From assembly GCA_030040815.1 (NCBI GenBank), contig JASHSZ010000045.1, forward strand, positions 1 through 27,943: a DNA stretch of 27,943 nt, in the 5' to 3' direction. The stretch comes from Streptosporangiaceae bacterium. GTDB taxonomy: Bacteria; Actinomycetota; Actinomycetes; Streptosporangiales; Streptosporangiaceae. Below, piece after piece: positions 16,636-24,263 of the stretch. The notes under the pieces are model-generated. The model searched no databases and had not been told where the DNA came from. It saw only the letters and a list, made by a program, of their open reading frames with translations. Made by a program: the position numbers and the translations under genes. Each line of letters starts with the position of its first letter. Within the stretch, counting starts at the first letter, position 1.

Positions 16636-17748
16636 ATGACCCACATCACATGCCGATCGTGTCGCGGACGGCTTGGCACGGTCGTGCTGGACCTGGGCAA
16701 CCAGCCCGCGTGTGACTTCTTTCCCGAGATGGGTGATCTCGGTCCCGACCCGCTCTACCCACTCCAGATGTGGCTCTGCTCGTACTGCGGCCTGGCCCAG
16801 CTGGTCGCCGACCCGACCGTGCCGGACGAGCCGAGGGGTGCCGAGCCAGCAGCGCTCGTCGCTCAGGCCGCCGATGCGGTGAGCCGTGTTGAGGCGGCCG
16901 GACTGCTGCCGGCGGGAGCCACCGTGGCCGAGTACGGCAGCCCGCACGGCGGGTCCTGGCTCGGCCTTGCGATGGATCGCGGCCTCAAGCAGGTGGCAGA
17001 CACTGAGTCGGCCGATGTGATCATCGACTGTTTTGGCATGATGCACGCAGCCGACCAGCACGCGGCACTGGCGCAACGAGCGGCGAGACTGACCAGCGGG
17101 GGAGTGCTGCTGCTGCAGTACCACTCGCTCGAGACGATCATCCGCTGCGGCCAGTGGAACGCCCTGCGGCACGGGCACTACGCCTACTACTCCACGACCG
17201 CCCTCACGACGATGCTGGCCAGCCACTGCCTCAGCGCGCGGACTGCATGGCGGTTCGACCTGTACGGCGGCACGGTGCTGCTCGCGGTCAGCGCCAAGGC
17301 AGCAGGCTGCCCGGACGCGGACCCTGCGGTTCGCTCGCTGCTGGACTCCGAGGGGAGGACCGGTGTCCGTGACCCCAGTGCGCTGTCCGGGTTGCAGGGC
17401 GACGCGCGGCGGCGTGTGGCGGGCCTGCGCGACTGGCTGGGCGCGGAGCGGTCCGCGCGTCGCAGGGTGCTCGGCTACGGCGCCGCGTCTCGTGCGGTGG
17501 CGCTGCTTTCCATGGCGGGCATCGACAGCACCCTGCTGCCGGGAATAGTCGATGCATCTCCGGGCAAGCGCGGGCTTCGGATGCCCGGAACCGACATACC
17601 CATACTGGACACCGACGCGCTGCGTGCGGGTGAGGCCGACTCGGTGCTGCTGTTTGTCGCTGACCTCATCACCGAAGTACGTGCCGCGTTCCCCGAGGTG
17701 GAAGGGGCTGGCGGTCGGTGGGTCGTGGCTGACGCGATAGGCGGTTGA
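16636..17748 (+). CDS. C-methyltransferase-like protein with degenerate active site
   Basis: A 370-residue relative of the divergent C-methyltransferase at 15255-16529. The N-terminal zinc ligands are kept (C6, C9, C48, C51), and the C-terminal domain is kept (GYGAASRAVALL aligned with GYGAPGKGNTLL, then a DxxxxKxGxxxPGTxIP pattern). The centre is eroded. The stretch between the first SAM motif (EYGSPHGGSW, from E99) and the DCFGMMHAAD segment is about 33 residues shorter than in the intact protein, so the strand that normally ends in an acidic ribose-binding residue is missing. The catalytic YHEH is replaced by RHGH (178-181). Family membership is clear; methyltransferase activity is doubtful. 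It could be a structural partner, a sugar-binding protein or a new activity. GGGAGG at 16624-16629 supports the ATG. It ends 12 bases from the convergent sigma-factor gene. Confidence 0.8.
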   Translation: MTHITCRSCRGRLGTVVLDLGNQPACDFFPEMGDLGPDPLYPLQMWLCSYCGLAQLVADPTVPDEPRGAEPAALVAQAADAVSRVEAAGLLPAGATVAEYGSPHGGSWLGLAMDRGLKQVADTESADVIIDCFGMMHAADQHAALAQRAARLTSGGVLLLQYHSLETIIRCGQWNALRHGHYAYYSTTALTTMLASHCLSARTAWRFDLYGGTVLLAVSAKAAGCPDADPAVRSLLDSEGRTGVRDPSALSGLQGDARRRVAGLRDWLGAERSARRRVLGYGAASRAVALLSMAGIDSTLLPGIVDASPGKRGLRMPGTDIPILDTDALRAGEADSVLLFVADLITEVRAAFPEVEGAGGRWVVADAIGG

Positions 17749-17760
17749 CATCAGCGCGCC

Positions 17761-18396
17761 TCAGGATGGCTGCAGGATCAGCCGGAGCCGCTCGAGGCAA
17801 CGTCCGCGAGTTGGGCCGATGCTGCCGATCGGCAGGCCCAGCTGGTCGGATATCTCGGTGTAGGACACCGGGGGATCGGCCATCAGAAGCTCGAGCAGTC
17901 GCTGTGATCGGATCGGCAGCGTGGCGACCGCCGCGCGGACGGCCTGCGCGCGCTCCTCTGCAAGCAGCCGCTCGTCGACCTCAGGCTGATGCCCGGCGCT
18001 GCTGGTGAACGCGGTGTCGTGGTCGTCGACCAACGTGACGCGCTTGCTAGCGGCCAGGTGACGCAGACACTCGTGCCGTGCGGTAGTTGCGAGCCAGCTG
18101 CCGACGCGCTCTGGATACTCGATCCGGTGGATGTGCTCGAGCAGCCGTAGCCACGTGGCCTGAACCACGTCTGCGGCGTCCACCTCAGCCAGCTTGAAGT
18201 CCCTGGTCATAGCCCAGATCAGCCGCGAGTACTGGTCGACAAGGCGCTCCCACGCTGACTTGTCGCCCGCGGCCGCCCTGCGCACCAGGCTGGCGACATT
18301 CGGGACGGTCTCTCCGTGACCGTGTTCTACTACGGCGATGTTGCTGGCTATGCCGGGCGGCACACTGTGCCCAGTGCTGCCGAGTGACGTGGTCAA
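17761..18396 (-). CDS. RNA polymerase sigma-70-family factor (ECF-like)
   Basis: A two-domain sigma factor of 211 residues. Region 2 lies at about 48-116 (WERLVDQYSRLIWAMTR, then DVVQATWLRLLEHI, then SWLATTARHECLRHL) and region 4 at about 152-207, with a helix-turn-helix ending IGPTRGRCLERLR. The form is common in actinobacteria. The preferred start is TTG 18396. It overlaps the priming transferase stop as TTGA, and GGGGAC lies just upstream. An upstream in-frame start at 18510 would overlap the preceding gene by over 100 bases with poor protein-like sequence. No anti-sigma gene is seen nearby, and no extra C-terminal domain is present. Its promoter targets are unknown; control of the neighbouring polysaccharide genes is inferred from position. 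Confidence 0.85.
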   Translation of the reverse strand: MTTSLGSTGHSVPPGIASNIAVVEHGHGETVPNVASLVRRAAAGDKSAWERLVDQYSRLIWAMTRDFKLAEVDAADVVQATWLRLLEHIHRIEYPERVGSWLATTARHECLRHLAASKRVTLVDDHDTAFTSSAGHQPEVDERLLAEERAQAVRAAVATLPIRSQRLLELLMADPPVSYTEISDQLGLPIGSIGPTRGRCLERLRLILQPS

Positions 18397-19853
18397 TACG
18401 CACCGTCCCCGTGTGACACCGCGGACCACGTCTTCCACAGGATCTGCAGGTCCAGGACGAACGACCAGTTCTCCACGTACCGCACATCGAGCCGGACCGC
18501 CTCGTCCCACGGCAGGTCTGAGCGCCCGCTGACCTGCCAGAGGCCGGTGAGCCCTGGCTTGACGGCTAGTCGACGCCGCATGTGATAGGCATATGCATCG
18601 GTCTCGCTGGGCAATGCGGGCCGGGGACCAACCAGGGACATGTCGCCCACCAGCACGTTGATGAGCTGAGGTAGCTCATCAAGCGACCTGCGACGAAGCC
18701 TCTCGCCAACACGGGTGACCCGCGGATCCTTGCGGATCTTGAACAGCAGGCCATCGCTCTCGTTGAACGACTGGACCTCGGCGAGCCGCTGCTCGGCGTC
18801 CACCACCATGGTGCGGAACTTGTACAGCGTGAAGGTCTTCCCGTTCTTGCCGACCCTGGTCTGCCGGAACAGGACGGGACCGCCGTCTCCCAGCTTGATA
18901 GCCACCGCCAAGGCGGCCAGGACTGGCAGCAGCAGGAGAAGGGCGGAAGCCGCGACTATGCGATCGAAAGCGGACTTGATGAGCCACCGGACGCCGACGA
19001 ACTCGGGATGATCCATGTGCAGCAGCGGGAGCCCCGCGATCGGCCTGATGGTTGTACGCGGACCGGCGACATCGAGCAGCGCCGGCGCGACGCAGAGATC
19101 GGTGTCAGTTTTCTCCAGCGACCAGGCGAGATCCCGCAGCCGTGCGCCGCTCATCTCCGGACACGCCAGCACAGCGACAGTGTCGACGTGCATCCACTCC
19201 ACGACCTCGGTGACATTGCCAAGGCCGCCGACTACGGGCAGGCCGTTAATCTCCTCTGGTTTGTCGGGACCAAGGACGCAGGCGGCCACGGCCCGCAGAC
19301 CGTGGTGTGTGTCTCGACGTAGCAATGCGGCGAGCTCGGCGATTACGTCGGCGTGTCCCACGAGTACAGTCCGGCGCATGCAAGCGCCACGCGCGCGCTT
19401 GCGGTGCAGCCGTTTCCGCAGCCAGTACCGGGCCCCGAGATCAGCGGCAATTGTGCCGGGCAACGCAATGACCACGTAGACACGCGCAATGTCGGTTCTG
19501 GTGGTGTACGAAACAAAAGCGACCGCGGCAATGAGGCAGATGCCGCCGTTGAGGACCCTGCGGAACTCGTCGGTTCCGACGCCGATGAACCGGGCGTCAT
19601 AGCCGCCGGCCAAGGCAAGAACGGTCAGCCACAGCAGCGGCATGCTGAGCCCGAACCACAGGTAGGCCTGCGCGTCGGCCGTTCCCCCGAATCGCACCTC
19701 GAACGCGACCAAGCCGGAGGCCAGGGCGCAGCAAGCGTCTGCCACGGCTACGTTCCGCAGGTAGCTTCCGGTCCAGTTGGTGGCACTGCGCGCCGCCAGT
19801 CGGCTGAACCGGCCAACCTCCAATGGCTCAGGTGCGGTCAAACGCTCCGCCAC
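18393..19853 (-). CDS. Priming sugar phosphotransferase (polyprenyl glycosylphosphotransferase, WbaP/CpsE type)
   Basis: A 486-residue membrane enzyme that starts repeat-unit assembly by moving a sugar-1-phosphate from an NDP-sugar to undecaprenyl phosphate. Four or five membrane helices fill about 35-140, a CoA-binding-like Rossmann segment follows at about 160-290, and another hydrophobic segment at 298-318 precedes the catalytic domain. Family landmarks are FRQTRVG (329-335), YKFRTM (344-349), LDELPQL with the Asp-Glu pair (391-397), SLVGPRP (406-412) and KPGLTGLWQVSGRS. The length is normal for the full-length class. The GTG start has AGGAGG seven bases upstream. It is the first gene of a two-gene leftward unit with the sigma factor. 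The initiating sugar is unknown. Confidence 0.92.
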   Translation of the reverse strand: MAERLTAPEPLEVGRFSRLAARSATNWTGSYLRNVAVADACCALASGLVAFEVRFGGTADAQAYLWFGLSMPLLWLTVLALAGGYDARFIGVGTDEFRRVLNGGICLIAAVAFVSYTTRTDIARVYVVIALPGTIAADLGARYWLRKRLHRKRARGACMRRTVLVGHADVIAELAALLRRDTHHGLRAVAACVLGPDKPEEINGLPVVGGLGNVTEVVEWMHVDTVAVLACPEMSGARLRDLAWSLEKTDTDLCVAPALLDVAGPRTTIRPIAGLPLLHMDHPEFVGVRWLIKSAFDRIVAASALLLLLPVLAALAVAIKLGDGGPVLFRQTRVGKNGKTFTLYKFRTMVVDAEQRLAEVQSFNESDGLLFKIRKDPRVTRVGERLRRRSLDELPQLINVLVGDMSLVGPRPALPSETDAYAYHMRRRLAVKPGLTGLWQVSGRSDLPWDEAVRLDVRYVENWSFVLDLQILWKTWSAVSHGDGAY

Positions 19854-19877
19854 GGTGCCCTCCTACACACTCAAAAG

Positions 19878-19910
19878 CAAGTGCGCAGCGACCGCAGTGC
19901 GGCGCACTTG
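19878..19910 (-). promoter_or_regulatory. Inverted repeat with overlapping half-sites in the priming transferase leader
   Basis: CAAGTGCGC (19878-19886) and GCGCACTTG (19902-19910) are perfect nine-base arms with a 15-base spacer. A second copy of the half-site, AGTGCG at 19896-19901, makes a tighter dyad with CGCACT at 19903-19908. The structure ends about 25 bases from the GTG start, next to the ribosome site. It may be an operator with several half-sites or a pair of alternative RNA hairpins that affect translation. Confidence 0.4.
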
Positions 19911-20003
19911 ATCCCTCCCGTGCCTCGGTGGCATTAAGAAAGACGCGCGGATAAACGCCGCGGTTGACAGCCTGGACGATGAACAATGGGCGTTGATGAC
20001 CAG

Positions 20004-20023
20004 GACTGACCATGACTGACCAT
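20004..20023. repeat. Tandem 10-bp direct repeat
   Basis: GACTGACCAT occurs twice back to back, with a degenerate GATGACCAG just before. A period of ten bases is close to one helical turn, so the copies face the same side of DNA, as regulator sites often do. It sits in the 272-base divergent gap between the priming transferase and the deaminase-like gene. Nothing else coding is seen in that gap. Confidence 0.45.
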
Positions 20024-20112
20024 GGCGGTTATCGGACACGCCTGGTGGTGCGACGACGACCGGCGGCGAGCCCCGTGGGAAAGCTGCACGTCGCAGGGCC
20101 ACTGTGACCGAC

Positions 20113-20118
20113 TACTAT
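20113..20118 (+). promoter_or_regulatory. -10 box of a probable leaderless promoter for the deaminase-like gene
   Basis: TACTAT fits the actinobacterial TANNNT -10 pattern and ends seven bases before the GTG at 20126. Transcription would then begin at or next to the start codon. No Shine-Dalgarno sequence precedes that GTG, which agrees with a leaderless transcript. The -35 region is not recognisable. Confidence 0.45.
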
Positions 20119-20125
20119 CGGCTGC

Positions 20126-20479
20126 GTGAGCGACATGGTGCCGGTGGCGCCTGGCCCTGAAGATCTCAAGATCATTACACTCGCCAGGGCGGCCCGAGCC
20201 CGGGTAGCTGCAGCAGAGGGGGCCGCGGTGCGTGACGAGACGGGCCGCACGTACGCCGCGGCAGCGGTGGCGCTGCCGTCGCTGCAACTGTCCGCCTTGC
20301 ATCTCGCCGTTGCCATGGCAGCCTCAAGTGGCGCTAAGAATCTTGAGGCGGCCGCACTGGTCAGTGATGGCGGAGCGCCTGACCCGCGAGATCTGGCCGC
20401 CGTCCGCGAACTGGGGAAGGCTGTGGTGGTTTTCCAAGCGGCCCCGGACGGAACGGTGCTCGCGACCCTGCGGCTGTGA
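20126..20479 (+). CDS. Cytidine deaminase-like protein without zinc ligands
   Basis: A 117-residue protein that matches a small cytidine-deaminase-like family which, from memory, lies next to era in Streptomyces and relatives. EDLKIITLARAARARV near the N-terminus and GAAVRDETGRTYAAAAVALPSLQLSALHLAVAMA in the core follow the deaminase fold. The zinc motifs are absent: no (H/C)AE occurs where LSALHLAVA stands, and no PCxxC follows. It is therefore probably not an active deaminase; its role is unknown. GTG 20126 is used because of the adjacent -10 box; ATG 20135 is an alternative. The stop overlaps an in-frame GTG of the next gene (GTGA). Confidence 0.78.
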   Translation: MSDMVPVAPGPEDLKIITLARAARARVAAAEGAAVRDETGRTYAAAAVALPSLQLSALHLAVAMAASSGAKNLEAAALVSDGGAPDPRDLAAVRELGKAVVVFQAAPDGTVLATLRL

Positions 20480-20514
20480 CGTTAGGTGCTACTATCGCGC
20501 GATCGGAAACGACC

Positions 20515-21240
20515 ATGGCCGAACAGCACGACGACGCTCTCGCAGACACGTTAGGCCCTAGCACCGCGAAAAGGTCAGGCCGGTGGTGGGCACGCTGGCC
20601 GGTACTGCTGATCCTTGCCTGGGTAGCCTTGGCCGTCGCAGATCTCGGCGTGTTCGGCGCCGGCCACTCCTCGCCGCCGGCCGCAGTCACGAAGAACGCG
20701 TCGACAGCCCATGCCCACAGATCGACGGCGCACCAGGCAACCCCGCCAGGGCCGGCCAGAACGAGTGCCCCGCCGTCGCCGCCGCCAACGGTACAGGTGC
20801 TCGTGCCCGTGAGTGCGTCCGCCTTCGGCCCGACCGGACCGGCCTCCGGCGACAACCCGGGCGACGCCGGCCTGGCGATCGACGCGAGCATGGCTACCGC
20901 ATGGCAGACGGACTGGTACCGCAGCGCCGCGTTCGGCAACCTGCAAGCAGGCACAGGGCTGCTCATCGACATGGGTCAGCCGGTGACGATCACGAGCGTG
21001 CAACTCATCCTCGGCTCACCACCAGGCGCTGACCTGGAATTGCTCACTGGAGACACGCCCGCGCGATCGCAACTGCGTGTCCAGGCTAGTGCCAACGACG
21101 CAGGCGGCAGTGTCACCCTGAATCTGGCGAACCCCGGGCCGGCGAGTTACCTGCTGATCTGGTTCACCTTGCTGCCACCGGACGACTCGGGCACGTTCCA
21201 GGCGAGCGTCTATAACGTGAGGATCGAGGGCACGCCATAG
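20515..21240 (+). CDS. Membrane-anchored protein with a discoidin (F5/8 type C)-like domain
   Basis: A 241-residue protein of unknown function. A short cytoplasmic start is followed by a membrane helix (WWARWPVLLILAWVALAVADLGVFGAG, about 23-49) and a Pro/Ser/Thr/Ala-rich linker to about 98. The C-terminal part resembles the discoidin-like domain seen at the end of some actinobacterial kinases and MviN-associated proteins: DASMATAWQTDWYRSAAFG, then LLIDMGQPVTITSVQLILG, then a carbohydrate-binding-like beta sandwich. This suggests a surface protein that binds a glycan or another ligand outside the membrane. GGAAA at 20505-20509 supports ATG 20515. GTG 20476 would add 13 residues and overlap the previous stop, so it cannot be ruled out. 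The domain call is moderate. Confidence 0.7.
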   Translation: MAEQHDDALADTLGPSTAKRSGRWWARWPVLLILAWVALAVADLGVFGAGHSSPPAAVTKNASTAHAHRSTAHQATPPGPARTSAPPSPPPTVQVLVPVSASAFGPTGPASGDNPGDAGLAIDASMATAWQTDWYRSAAFGNLQAGTGLLIDMGQPVTITSVQLILGSPPGADLELLTGDTPARSQLRVQASANDAGGSVTLNLANPGPASYLLIWFTLLPPDDSGTFQASVYNVRIEGTP

Positions 21241-21320
21241 CCCGGGGGGAGTCCGGCCGGGCGGCGGCATCGGCGACTGGCCGGAATGGCAGCCTGCGCG
21301 CGGCTGGCGGAAGCGTCGCA

Positions 21321-22223
21321 GTGCTCGCGGCTGCCGCGGCGTGGGGCAGCACAGGGACCGCGGCGCATTTCGCGCCGGGCGGGGCGAGCCCGGCGTCGGT
21401 GGGTGCGGCCCGCATCGCGGTGGGCGGCGCCCTGCTGCTGATCATCGCGGTCAGCACTGCGGACCTTAGGCGCGCTACGGGTCTGTTGCTGGCGGGTGCT
21501 GGCGAGCGTCCGTGGCTTGTCCGGGTCATGCTTGTGGTTGCATCCGGAGCCGTGGCCGGCTATCAGGTCTGTTTCTTCACCGCGGTCAGGCTCGGCGGAG
21601 TTGCAGTTGGCACGGTGGTGGCGATCGGGAGCGCGCCGGTGCTTACCGGCCTGCTGACCCGGCTGACCGGCGGGCCGCCGCTCGGCCGCCGGTGGGGGGC
21701 TGGCACCGCAGCCGCGGTTATCGGGTGCGTCGTACTGGTCACCGGTGGCCGCGCGATCGGTGTCCGGCCCGAAGCCGTGATACTGGCCATGACGGCAGGA
21801 CTCTGCTACGCCGTGTACGCGGTCGCAGCAGGGCGGCTGATTGCCGGTGGCAGCCCGGAGACGGCGGTGATGGGACTGCTTTTCAGCGGCGCGGCCATGT
21901 TGCTGACGCCGGTGCTGGCAGTGAGCCCAGACGGCTGGCTACTCACCGCCAAGGGACTCGCGATCGCCGGTTATCTGGGCGTGGTGACGACCGCGGTCGC
22001 GTACCTGCTCTATGGACGCGGGCTGCGCACGCTGACTGCCCCGGTCGCCGTCACGATCGGCCTGGCCGAACCTGCTGTGGCGGCGCTGCTGGGCCTGGTT
22101 GTCCTGGGAGAGCGGCTGAGCGGTGTGGCTGTGGTCGGCCTCATCCTCATCGGCTTGGCGCTGGTCGGCGTCGCCGGCGGCAGGTCGGCGGTCGGACCAG
22201 CGCCGCCCGGCCCGCCGGGTTAG
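21321..22223 (+). CDS. EamA/DMT-family transporter
   Basis: A 300-residue, ten-helix membrane protein with two EamA repeats (about 1-135 and 150-290), typical of the drug/metabolite transporter superfamily. Landmarks are the opening LAAAAAWGSTGTAAHF, a GYQVCFFTAV segment, and VTTAVAYLLYGRGLR followed by LAEPAVAALLGLVVLGERL in the second repeat. It would export a small metabolite; the substrate is unknown. GTG 21321 has GGAAG at 21309-21313, and no usual start codon lies upstream in frame before a stop at 21213. It lies 80 bases after the discoidin-like gene and six bases before the first era start, so it may share a transcript with era. Confidence 0.87.
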   Translation: MLAAAAAWGSTGTAAHFAPGGASPASVGAARIAVGGALLLIIAVSTADLRRATGLLLAGAGERPWLVRVMLVVASGAVAGYQVCFFTAVRLGGVAVGTVVAIGSAPVLTGLLTRLTGGPPLGRRWGAGTAAAVIGCVVLVTGGRAIGVRPEAVILAMTAGLCYAVYAVAAGRLIAGGSPETAVMGLLFSGAAMLLTPVLAVSPDGWLLTAKGLAIAGYLGVVTTAVAYLLYGRGLRTLTAPVAVTIGLAEPAVAALLGLVVLGERLSGVAVVGLILIGLALVGVAGGRSAVGPAPPGPPG

Positions 22224-22229
22224 GACGGA

Positions 22230-23180
22230 GTGCCCGGCGTGCGGCAGAATCGCGACGTGGTAACCCAGTCCGCGCAGCAATCCGGCGAGTTCAGGTCCGG
22301 CTTCGCCTGCTTCGCCGGGCGACCGAACGTGGGCAAGTCCACTCTCATGAACGCCCTGGTCGGCACCAAGGTCGCGATCACGAGCAGCCGTCCGCAGACC
22401 ACCAGGCGGGCGATCCGCGGCGTGCTGCACCGGCCGGACGCGCAGCTGGTCATCATCGACACCCCCGGCCTGCACCGGCCGCGTACGCTGCTCGGCGAAC
22501 GGCTCGACAGCCTCGCGCGGTCGACGCTCACCGAGGTCGACGTGATTGGCTTCTGCGTGCCGGCCGCCGAGCGGGTCGGCCCCGGCGACAAGTACCTGGC
22601 CGCCGAGCTCGCGAGTATCGGCAAGACGCCGGTCGTGGCGATCGTGACCAAGACCGATCAGGCCGCCCGGCCGCAGGTAGCAGCCCAGCTTGCGGCTGTC
22701 GGCGCGCTCGGGGAGTGGGCCGACGTGGTCCCCGTGTCGGCGGTGACCGGTTTCCAGCTCGACGTGCTGGCCGACGTGCTGGTATCCCACCTGCCGCCCG
22801 GCCGACCGCTGTACCCGGCCGGCGACCTCACCGACGAGCCCGAGCAGTTTCTCGTCGCGGAGCTCATCCGCGAGGCGATCCTCGAGGGCGTCACGGACGA
22901 GCTCCCGCATTCGATCGCGGTCGTCGTCGAGGAGATGGGCCCGCGGGTCGGCCGGGATGACCTCGTCGACGTGCGCGCGGTCATGTATGTCGAACGGCCC
23001 AGCCAGAAGGCCATCGTGCTGGGCGCGCGCGGCTCGCGGCTCAAGGACGTCGGCACCACGGCCCGGCGGCAGATCGAGGCGCTGCTCGGCAGCCGCGTCT
23101 ACCTGGATCTGCGGGTCAAGGTCGCCAAGGACTGGCAGCGGGACCCGGGGCAGTTGCGCCGGCTCGGCTTCTACGACTGA
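22230..23180 (+). CDS. era: GTPase Era
   Basis: Era is an essential GTPase that binds 16S rRNA and helps 30S ribosome assembly. G1 is GRPNVGKS (30-37), G3 is DTPG (77-80), G4 reads TKTD (140-143) rather than NKxD, as in several actinobacterial Era proteins, and G5 is PVSAVTG. The C-terminal KH domain is visible around GARGSRLKDVGTTARRQIEALLG and ends in DPGQLRRLGF. The total of 316 residues is normal. GTG 22230 is the upstream start; GTG 22257, nine codons later, is also possible. The gene is convergent with a GNAT acetyltransferase. This is one of the firmest calls in the window. Confidence 0.96.
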   Translation: MPGVRQNRDVVTQSAQQSGEFRSGFACFAGRPNVGKSTLMNALVGTKVAITSSRPQTTRRAIRGVLHRPDAQLVIIDTPGLHRPRTLLGERLDSLARSTLTEVDVIGFCVPAAERVGPGDKYLAAELASIGKTPVVAIVTKTDQAARPQVAAQLAAVGALGEWADVVPVSAVTGFQLDVLADVLVSHLPPGRPLYPAGDLTDEPEQFLVAELIREAILEGVTDELPHSIAVVVEEMGPRVGRDDLVDVRAVMYVERPSQKAIVLGARGSRLKDVGTTARRQIEALLGSRVYLDLRVKVAKDWQRDPGQLRRLGFYD

Positions 23181-23188
23181 GGCAATCG

Positions 23189-23220
23189 GGACGGAACGAG
23201 CCCGCCGCGCCCGGCCGTCC
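23189..23220. terminator. Possible terminator between era and the GNAT pair
   Basis: GGACGG (23189-23194) can pair with CCGTCC (23215-23220) around a 20-base GC-rich loop in the 57-base gap between convergent genes. The stem is short and there is no U-tract, so this is only a plausible position. Confidence 0.2.
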
Positions 23221-23237
23221 TCGTCGGGCCGCGGCCG

Positions 23238-24251
23238 CTAGGCGCCGAGGGCGGTCAGGTCGAGCTCCCAGTTCCTGGTGACGCCGCTGATCTCGAAGCC
23301 GAGCTGGGCGTTGATGGCGATCATGTGCGCATTCGACCCGGCGTTGTCGGTCGTGATGCGGGTGACCTCCGGCGCCGCCTCGGCGACTAGTTCCAGCATC
23401 GCGACCTTGACCAGCAGGCCGAGCCGGTGTCCGCGGTGCACGGCCAGCACGGCCGTGATCTGCTGGAAGGCGAAGCCGGGCGCTCCGGGGTCGGTCAGGA
23501 TCTGGGTGATCGCGGCGAGCTGACCGGTGGCGTCGTGCCGAGCGGCGACCGAGAACTGCGTGAGGCCGCGGCCGACCGTCAGGCCTTCGAGCCGCCGGAT
23601 CCGCGCGGCATCCCAGGCAGTGACCTCATGGCCCTCGTCGCGTGGCGCGTCAGCCATGGCGGCATGCACGGCCGCGACCTGCTCGAGCCTGTCCTCGGGT
23701 GTTGACCCGACCCAGGTCAGCACCGAGTAGCCGGCCGCGTGTCCTTCCGCCGCGCTGCGCAGTCCCGGCAGCCGGCTGCGGACCGCGTCGTCAAGGCGCA
23801 GCGTGCGGTGCACGTCGGCGATGCCGGGCCGCGCTCCGACGGCCTTGGCGAACTCCGCACCCGACGTGCCGTCCCACGCGTCGGCAATGAGCCGGGTCCG
23901 CCCGGCCTGCGCAGCGCGGTGAGTGCAGTGCCGCAGCAAGGCCGTGCCGATCCCGGCGCGCCGTCGGGCGGGTGACACGCACAGCACGACACGGGCCAGG
24001 GCGACGTTCTCCCGGTCGGGCAGCATCAGCAGGTAGCAGCCGGCGATCTCGCCGGCGTCGGCTGCGCCGAACCACGTCTCCTGCGGGCTGCCGGTGAAGC
24101 CGTCCACCCACTTGGCCCGAAACGAGTCCAGCGACCATTCGCCTTGGTCGGGCTGGTCGGCCCGGATGGACTCCTGCACGATGTGAAAGCACCTCTCCAG
24201 CGCCCGCTCGTCGGCGGCGCCGTCGAACTCCTCGATCCTGATGTGCGGCAT
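23238..24251 (-). CDS. Double-GNAT N-acetyltransferase, copy 1
   Basis: A 337-residue protein with two GNAT folds. The first carries the acetyl-CoA loop in SPARRRAGIGTALLRHC (about residue 95). The second shows HRGHRLGLLVKVAMLE (about 280) and ends with a NAHMIAINAQLGFEISG motif. The pattern fits the mycothiol-synthase-like arrangement of two fused GNAT domains, but this protein is not MshD by obvious motif. It would transfer an acyl group from acyl-CoA to an amine; the acceptor is unknown. A paralogue lies immediately upstream (12-base gap), so the two were probably formed by tandem duplication and are co-transcribed. The Shine-Dalgarno region is weak. Confidence 0.85.
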   Translation of the reverse strand: MPHIRIEEFDGAADERALERCFHIVQESIRADQPDQGEWSLDSFRAKWVDGFTGSPQETWFGAADAGEIAGCYLLMLPDRENVALARVVLCVSPARRRAGIGTALLRHCTHRAAQAGRTRLIADAWDGTSGAEFAKAVGARPGIADVHRTLRLDDAVRSRLPGLRSAAEGHAAGYSVLTWVGSTPEDRLEQVAAVHAAMADAPRDEGHEVTAWDAARIRRLEGLTVGRGLTQFSVAARHDATGQLAAITQILTDPGAPGFAFQQITAVLAVHRGHRLGLLVKVAMLELVAEAAPEVTRITTDNAGSNAHMIAINAQLGFEISGVTRNWELDLTALGA

Positions 24252-24263
24252 CGGGGTCTTCGT

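Noticed and set aside
16456..17751. 431-residue leftward open frame
   Set aside because: It is the antisense shadow of the methyltransferase-like gene; its sequence is Arg/Gln/His-rich with no family features, while the opposite strand has zinc cysteines and a ribosome site.
18397..18510. Upstream extension of the sigma factor
   Set aside because: It lies wholly within the end of the priming transferase gene and is not sigma-like; TTG 18396 has a ribosome site and a coupling overlap.
19964..19969. Perfect TTGACA on the plus strand
   Set aside because: No acceptable -10 hexamer occurs 15-19 bases downstream, so it is not called a promoter.
21939..22910. 323-residue leftward open frame
   Set aside because: It is an antisense shadow across the end of the transporter and most of era.
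21512..22960. 482-residue rightward open frame
   Set aside because: It crosses both the EamA transporter and era in another frame and is Arg/Gly-rich, a usual artefact of high-GC DNA.
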